Shown here: positions 5,482-9,133 of the stretch, in pieces
Position numbering within the stretch: the first letter of the stretch is position 1
How the letters are laid out: every line of letters begins with the position of its first letter
NCBI GenBank assembly: GCA_028877045.1
Contig: JAGWPQ010000388.1
Span: forward strand, 1 to 9,133
Source: Bacteroidota bacterium
GTDB taxonomy: Bacteria; Bacteroidota; Bacteroidia; Chitinophagales; Chitinophagaceae
Direction: 5' to 3'
DNA: 9,133 nt
Notes under the pieces: model-generated
What the model was told of the DNA's origin: nothing
Databases searched by the model: none
Seen by the model: the letters and a program-made list of their open reading frames with translations, nothing else
Made by a program: the position numbers and the translations under genes

Positions 5482-6720
5482 ATGAAAAAAATAATCAACA
5501 TTATTTTTATTATTTCTTTTTGTGTTCCCGTTTTATCGCAGGAAAAGTCTTTGGATTATTATATCAGTGCAGGCTTGCAAAATAATCCTTTGTTCAAAGA
5601 TTATAATAATCAAAAACTAAGTAACCTGATCGATAGTTTGAAAATATTAGCCGGGTACAAACCACAGGTAAATGGCGTCAGCACTAACTTTTATGCGCCG
5701 TCGTATAAAAACTGGGGCTATGATAATGCAATAACCAACGGCGTAAACTTTGCACAGCAGGTTGTTGCCACGCAACGATTAGTGAGCAAAGAAAATCTTT
5801 CCAATCAGCACGAAGCGATCAGGTTATTAAATGAGTCGATTGATATTTCGGGAAAGGTTACAGAACAGGACCTGAAGAAATCGATCACCGCACAATTCAT
5901 TACTGCGTTTGGCAGCGGGCAGCAATATCAATTCAATAAAGAAGTACTTGACCTGCTGAAAAAAGAAGAATTGATCTTAAAACGAATGACCGAAAAAGGC
6001 ATCTATCGCCAAACAGATTATTTAAGTTTTTTAGTGACCATCCAACAACAGGAATTATTGATAAGCCAGTACAACCTGCAATTTCAAAACGAAGTGGCTG
6101 TATTGAATTATTTATGCGGATTGCGGGACACTTCTTTTGTACAATTAAAAAAACCTGATCTGCAAATTGCTGTTTTACCCGAAGCGGAAAGTTCTGTTTT
6201 TTACCGGCAGTTTATTGTTGACAGTTTGAAATTTAAAAACAATATAGCACAGATCGAATACAATTATAAACCCAAGGTAAATCTATATGCCGATGGCGGT
6301 TACTTAAGTTCTTTTGCTGAACAGGCATATAAAAATTTTGGTGTAAGTGCCGGTGTAACCCTTACGGTACCTATTTATGACGGTAAGCAAAAGAAAATGC
6401 AGATCGATAAAATTGCCATCTCCGAACAAACACGTCAGGGCTACCGCGATTTTTTTAAGAAACAGTACGAACAAAATATAGCGCAACTATTTCAGCAGTT
6501 GCATTCCACTCAAAAATTAATCGATGAAGCAAATAATCAGATCAGGTACACCGAGATCCTGATTGAAGCGAATAGAAAATTATTAGAAGCCGGTGATGTG
6601 CGGATGCCCGATTATATCCTGGCTATCGGCAATTATCTCACTGCAAAAAATATCATCACACAAAACAATATCAATAAACTGCAGATCATCAATCAAATTA
6701 ATTACTGGAACAGAAAATAA
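5482..6720 (+). CDS. TolC-like outer-membrane efflux protein
   Basis: 412 residues with a Sec signal (MKKIINIIFIISFCVPVLSQ, cut near residue 19-20). The mature part is two helical repeats of the outer-membrane efflux protein family: about 22-205, with YYISAGLQNNPLFKDYNN at the entry and long amphipathic helices; and about 236-408, with PKVNLYADGGYLSSF and AGVTLTVPIYDGKQKKMQID, the beta-strand and turn that mark the second half, then EANRKLLEAGDVRMPDYILAI. It forms the trimeric exit duct of a tripartite pump. It is slightly shorter than many family members (about 430-480), mostly through brief loops. It begins 6 nt after the kinase stop and ends 5 nt before the adaptor gene, so it is in the same operon. 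Confidence 0.93.
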   Translation: MKKIINIIFIISFCVPVLSQEKSLDYYISAGLQNNPLFKDYNNQKLSNLIDSLKILAGYKPQVNGVSTNFYAPSYKNWGYDNAITNGVNFAQQVVATQRLVSKENLSNQHEAIRLLNESIDISGKVTEQDLKKSITAQFITAFGSGQQYQFNKEVLDLLKKEELILKRMTEKGIYRQTDYLSFLVTIQQQELLISQYNLQFQNEVAVLNYLCGLRDTSFVQLKKPDLQIAVLPEAESSVFYRQFIVDSLKFKNNIAQIEYNYKPKVNLYADGGYLSSFAEQAYKNFGVSAGVTLTVPIYDGKQKKMQIDKIAISEQTRQGYRDFFKKQYEQNIAQLFQQLHSTQKLIDEANNQIRYTEILIEANRKLLEAGDVRMPDYILAIGNYLTAKNIITQNNINKLQIINQINYWNRK

Positions 6721-6725
6721 ATTGT

Positions 6726-7670
6726 ATGAAATTGAATCAGATTATACTTACTTCATTTTTTTTCGTTGCTGTATTTGCATCCTGCAAATCAGATCCTGCA
6801 AAAAAAGATACAGAACCACAAGAGAAAACAGAAGCTACCGGAACACCCGTAACCATTATTTCGCCCGAAAAAGGAAGTATGAGCGATGCCGTGGAACTGA
6901 ATGCCGTATCTTCTTTTTTATTGAAGAGCTTCGTGAAAGCCAATACGGGCGGCTATTTGCAAACAGTGAATGCACAATTGGGAAAGTATGTAAGCAAAGG
7001 ACAAGAACTGTTTGTAATTAAAACAAAAGAATCGCAAAGTTTGGGAAATACGATCAATGCACTGGATAGTTCTTTGCATTTTGAAGGTGTGATCCGAATA
7101 AAATCTCCGGGCAGCGGTTATATCACCCAACTGAATTATCGTGCCGGCGATTATGTTCAGGATGGCGAACAGCTGGCCACCATCACCGATACAAAGAGTT
7201 TTGTTTTTTTATTGGACCTTCCTTACGAACTAAAACCATTTTTGCCCAATAACAACGAAGTACAATTAAAATTACCCGACGGTACTTTTTTAAATGGTCA
7301 TATTGGTGCAGCCATGCCAAGCGTTGATGCTGTTTCGCAAACACAGAGTTTTATTATCAAAGTAAATACCGATAAACAAATCCCTGAAAATTTAATTGCC
7401 AAAGTGAGTTTGATCAAACGCTCAAAGATCAATACAACATCATTACCAAAAGCTGCCGTGCTGAGCAATGAAACACAAAGCGAATTCTGGATCATGAAAT
7501 TGATCGACAGTGTTACTGCCGTGAAAGTGCCGGTACACAGGGGTTTGGAAACAACCGATCATGTAGAGATCTTATCACCGCTGCTTTTACCAACAGACAA
7601 AATTTTATTGACCGGCAATTACGGATTAAGCGATACTGCCAAAGTTATGGTTACTGAAACTAAAAAATGA
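6726..7670 (+). CDS. RND efflux periplasmic adaptor lipoprotein (membrane fusion protein), short hairpin type
   Basis: 314 residues. The signal sequence ends in a lipobox, VFASC, with C20 as the acylation site, so it is inner-membrane or periplasm-facing lipid-anchored. The barrel-sandwich (lipoyl) halves are about 66-103 (NTGGYLQTVNAQLGKYVSKG) and 121-157 (IKSPGSGYITQLNYRAGDYV). Only about 17 residues separate them, so the coiled-coil hairpin that normally reaches TolC is nearly absent. A beta-barrel domain (about 158-235) and a membrane-proximal domain (to 314, with PKAAVLSN and TDHVEIL) follow. It links the TolC-like protein upstream with the RND permease downstream. After its stop there is a 94-nt gap with no gene before the permease, the only real break in this operon. 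Confidence 0.9.
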   Translation: MKLNQIILTSFFFVAVFASCKSDPAKKDTEPQEKTEATGTPVTIISPEKGSMSDAVELNAVSSFLLKSFVKANTGGYLQTVNAQLGKYVSKGQELFVIKTKESQSLGNTINALDSSLHFEGVIRIKSPGSGYITQLNYRAGDYVQDGEQLATITDTKSFVFLLDLPYELKPFLPNNNEVQLKLPDGTFLNGHIGAAMPSVDAVSQTQSFIIKVNTDKQIPENLIAKVSLIKRSKINTTSLPKAAVLSNETQSEFWIMKLIDSVTAVKVPVHRGLETTDHVEILSPLLLPTDKILLTGNYGLSDTAKVMVTETKK

Positions 7671-7764
7671 TCACAGCAATTAAAACGAATAACACGAATT
7701 ATAAAACAATACATATCCATTCTTGTCATTCGCAAAAATTCCTGTAATAAAAAATATTGTGACG

Positions 7765-9133
7765 ATGAAAAACTTTTTCACTACATATAAAAATCCGGTC
7801 ACTGTTTTGGTGGTCATCATCATCATGGGCGGACTATTTGCATATAGTAAATTGCAAACAGCATTATTCCCTGAGATCACTTTTCCTAAAATAAAGATCA
7901 TTGCCGATGCGGGCCAGCAGCCTGTAAAAAAAATGATGATCACTGTTACGCGGCAATTAGAAAATGCAGTGAAACAAGTACCCGATCTGAAAATGATACG
8001 CAGCACCACAAGCCGCGGCACCTGCGAGATATCTGCATTCATGGATTGGAAAGCAAACATCGATATCAGTCAGCAACGCATCGAATCCAAGATCAACGAA
8101 ATAAGAAACACATTACCGCCCGATATTGATATTACTGTTGAAAGAATGAATCCATCCATTCTGCCCATCACCGGATTTTCTTTAGAAAGCAAAACAAGAT
8201 CGCCGATAGAAATGAAATTATTGGCGATGTACACCATCAAACCTTTTTTATCGCAGGTAGATGGCGTTTCAGAAATAAGAGTGATCGGTGGAAAGAGTAA
8301 AGAATATTGGATGGTGCTGAATATTCAGAAGATGAGTACACTGGGCATCACACCCGATGCCATCAGCACGGCATTATCACAAACCAATTTCATCAGATCA
8401 AACGGATATTTAAGCGATTACCGTTTGCTGTATTTAACGGTAACCGATGCCGCTGTTACATCGAAAGAACAATTGCAAAATATTGTGATCAGCAACAACG
8501 GCAAACGGATCGTATTGCTGAAAGATATTGCCGATGTGCAAATTCAGGAAGCAAAAGAATACGTCAAGATCAATGCCAACGGGCACGAAGGAATATTGCT
8601 TGCCGTTATCAAACAACCCAATGCTAATTTGATAGAGCTGAGCGATAAGATGAGTTTGAAAATAGAAGCACTAAAAAAGATCATTCCCAAAGATGTTTCC
8701 ATTCAACCCTTTTATGTGCAGGCCGATTTTGTAAAAGACTCGGTAAAAAGTGTGACCGATAGTTTGTGGATGGGATTGGGATTGGCCATACTGGTTGCCA
8801 TTATTTTTCTTCGTTCGCTAAAAGCAAGTGCCGTTATTTTAATTACCATTCCCGTTATTATTTTATTAACGCTGATTTGTTTGTATGCCACAGGGCAAAC
8901 ATTAAACATCATGACACTCGGCGCCATTGCCGCAGCCATTGGTTTAATTATTGACGATGCCATTGTGGTGGCCGAACAAATACATCGTACGCACGAAGAA
9001 CATCCTGATGAACAGAGCACTTCGCTTATACATAAGGCTATAAGGTATTTGTTCCCTGCAATGGTTGGTTCTTCTATAAGTACTATAGTTATATTCATCC
9101 CTTTTGTTTTGATGACGGGCGTTGCAGGGGCAT
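7765..9133 (+). CDS. RND efflux permease, HAE-type (partial, C-terminus outside window)
   Basis: 456 complete codons, open to the window end; full RND permeases are about 1,000-1,050 residues, so less than half is present. It has the first membrane helix at about 12-28, the family signature ALFPEITFPKIKI just after it, the porter domain (about 40-330), and membrane helices 2-4 starting near residue 332 (SLWMGLGLAILVAIIFLRSL). The fourth helix holds GLIIDDAIVVAEQ with the proton-relay pair D397-D398. This Asp-Asp pattern is that of AcrB-like hydrophobe/drug pumps; CusA-type metal pumps have a single Asp followed by Ala-Ala. The ATG at 7765 begins MKNFFTTYKNPVTVLV, a normal RND N-terminus. It exports substrates with the adaptor and TolC-like protein encoded upstream. 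Substrate not determinable. Confidence 0.95.
   Translation, partial: MKNFFTTYKNPVTVLVVIIIMGGLFAYSKLQTALFPEITFPKIKIIADAGQQPVKKMMITVTRQLENAVKQVPDLKMIRSTTSRGTCEISAFMDWKANIDISQQRIESKINEIRNTLPPDIDITVERMNPSILPITGFSLESKTRSPIEMKLLAMYTIKPFLSQVDGVSEIRVIGGKSKEYWMVLNIQKMSTLGITPDAISTALSQTNFIRSNGYLSDYRLLYLTVTDAAVTSKEQLQNIVISNNGKRIVLLKDIADVQIQEAKEYVKINANGHEGILLAVIKQPNANLIELSDKMSLKIEALKKIIPKDVSIQPFYVQADFVKDSVKSVTDSLWMGLGLAILVAIIFLRSLKASAVILITIPVIILLTLICLYATGQTLNIMTLGAIAAAIGLIIDDAIVVAEQIHRTHEEHPDEQSTSLIHKAIRYLFPAMVGSSISTIVIFIPFVLMTGVAGA

Noticed and set aside
7671..7764. Small gene or regulatory RNA between adaptor and permease
   Set aside because: No convincing open frame or stable stem was seen; only short AT-rich partial repeats (ACGAATAACACGAAT).
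8307..8627. Alternative-frame open reading stretches inside the RND permease region (also 7680-8060 and 8712-9098 on the minus strand)
   Set aside because: They are shadows of the permease reading frame, which shows continuous RND family motifs from 7765 to the window end.

Overview
The window looks like a chromosomal segment of a Bacteroidota bacterium, probably Chitinophagales. This is inferred from the low GC, ATG starts without Shine-Dalgarno sequences, Bacteroidota-like protein sequences and short lipoprotein or Sec signals; no taxonomic marker gene is present. There are two transcription blocks, diverging from a roughly 100-bp region at about 3438-3535. There are no RNA genes, insertion sequences or CRISPR arrays.

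Left block (minus strand, 3437 down to 1): an ECF sigma factor, a very small zinc-type anti-sigma factor with a histidine-rich tail, then a 200-bp regulatory gap, then a four-gene operon in the order HvfA/BufA-like secreted cysteine peptide, HvfB/BufB (DUF692, MNIO enzyme), HvfC/BufC (DUF2063) and a DoxX-type membrane protein (HvfX-like, cut by the window edge). This is the layout of the recently described bufferin / Hvf class of ribosomally made, post-translationally modified metallophores. In those systems an iron-dependent MNIO enzyme and its partner protein oxidatively modify cysteines of a Sec-exported peptide that binds copper. The peptide here has a Sec signal, a low-complexity Lys/Gly/Ala tail and four cysteines, three of them in Lys-Cys-Gly motifs. 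A well-formed ECF-type promoter (TGTAAG-N16-CGTC) lies 41 bp upstream of the peptide gene, and a hairpin followed by a T-rich stretch lies between the peptide gene and the enzyme gene, which would favour peptide over enzyme expression.

Right block (plus strand, 3536 to 9133): a compact operon of an OmpR-family response regulator (TTG start), a sensor histidine kinase (4-bp overlap), a TolC-like outer-membrane factor, a lipoprotein periplasmic adaptor with almost no coiled-coil hairpin, and an RND efflux permease cut by the window end. The permease carries the Asp-Asp pair in the fourth membrane segment that is typical of HAE (drug/solvent) pumps rather than the heavy-metal CusA type.

Working model (inference): the left block is a sigma-factor-controlled envelope response making a modified metal-binding peptide, and the right block is an independently sensed efflux pump. 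A GC-rich palindrome between the two divergent blocks is the only sequence hint of joint control. The most interesting content is the sigma/anti-sigma-controlled HvfA-type peptide system in a Bacteroidota background.
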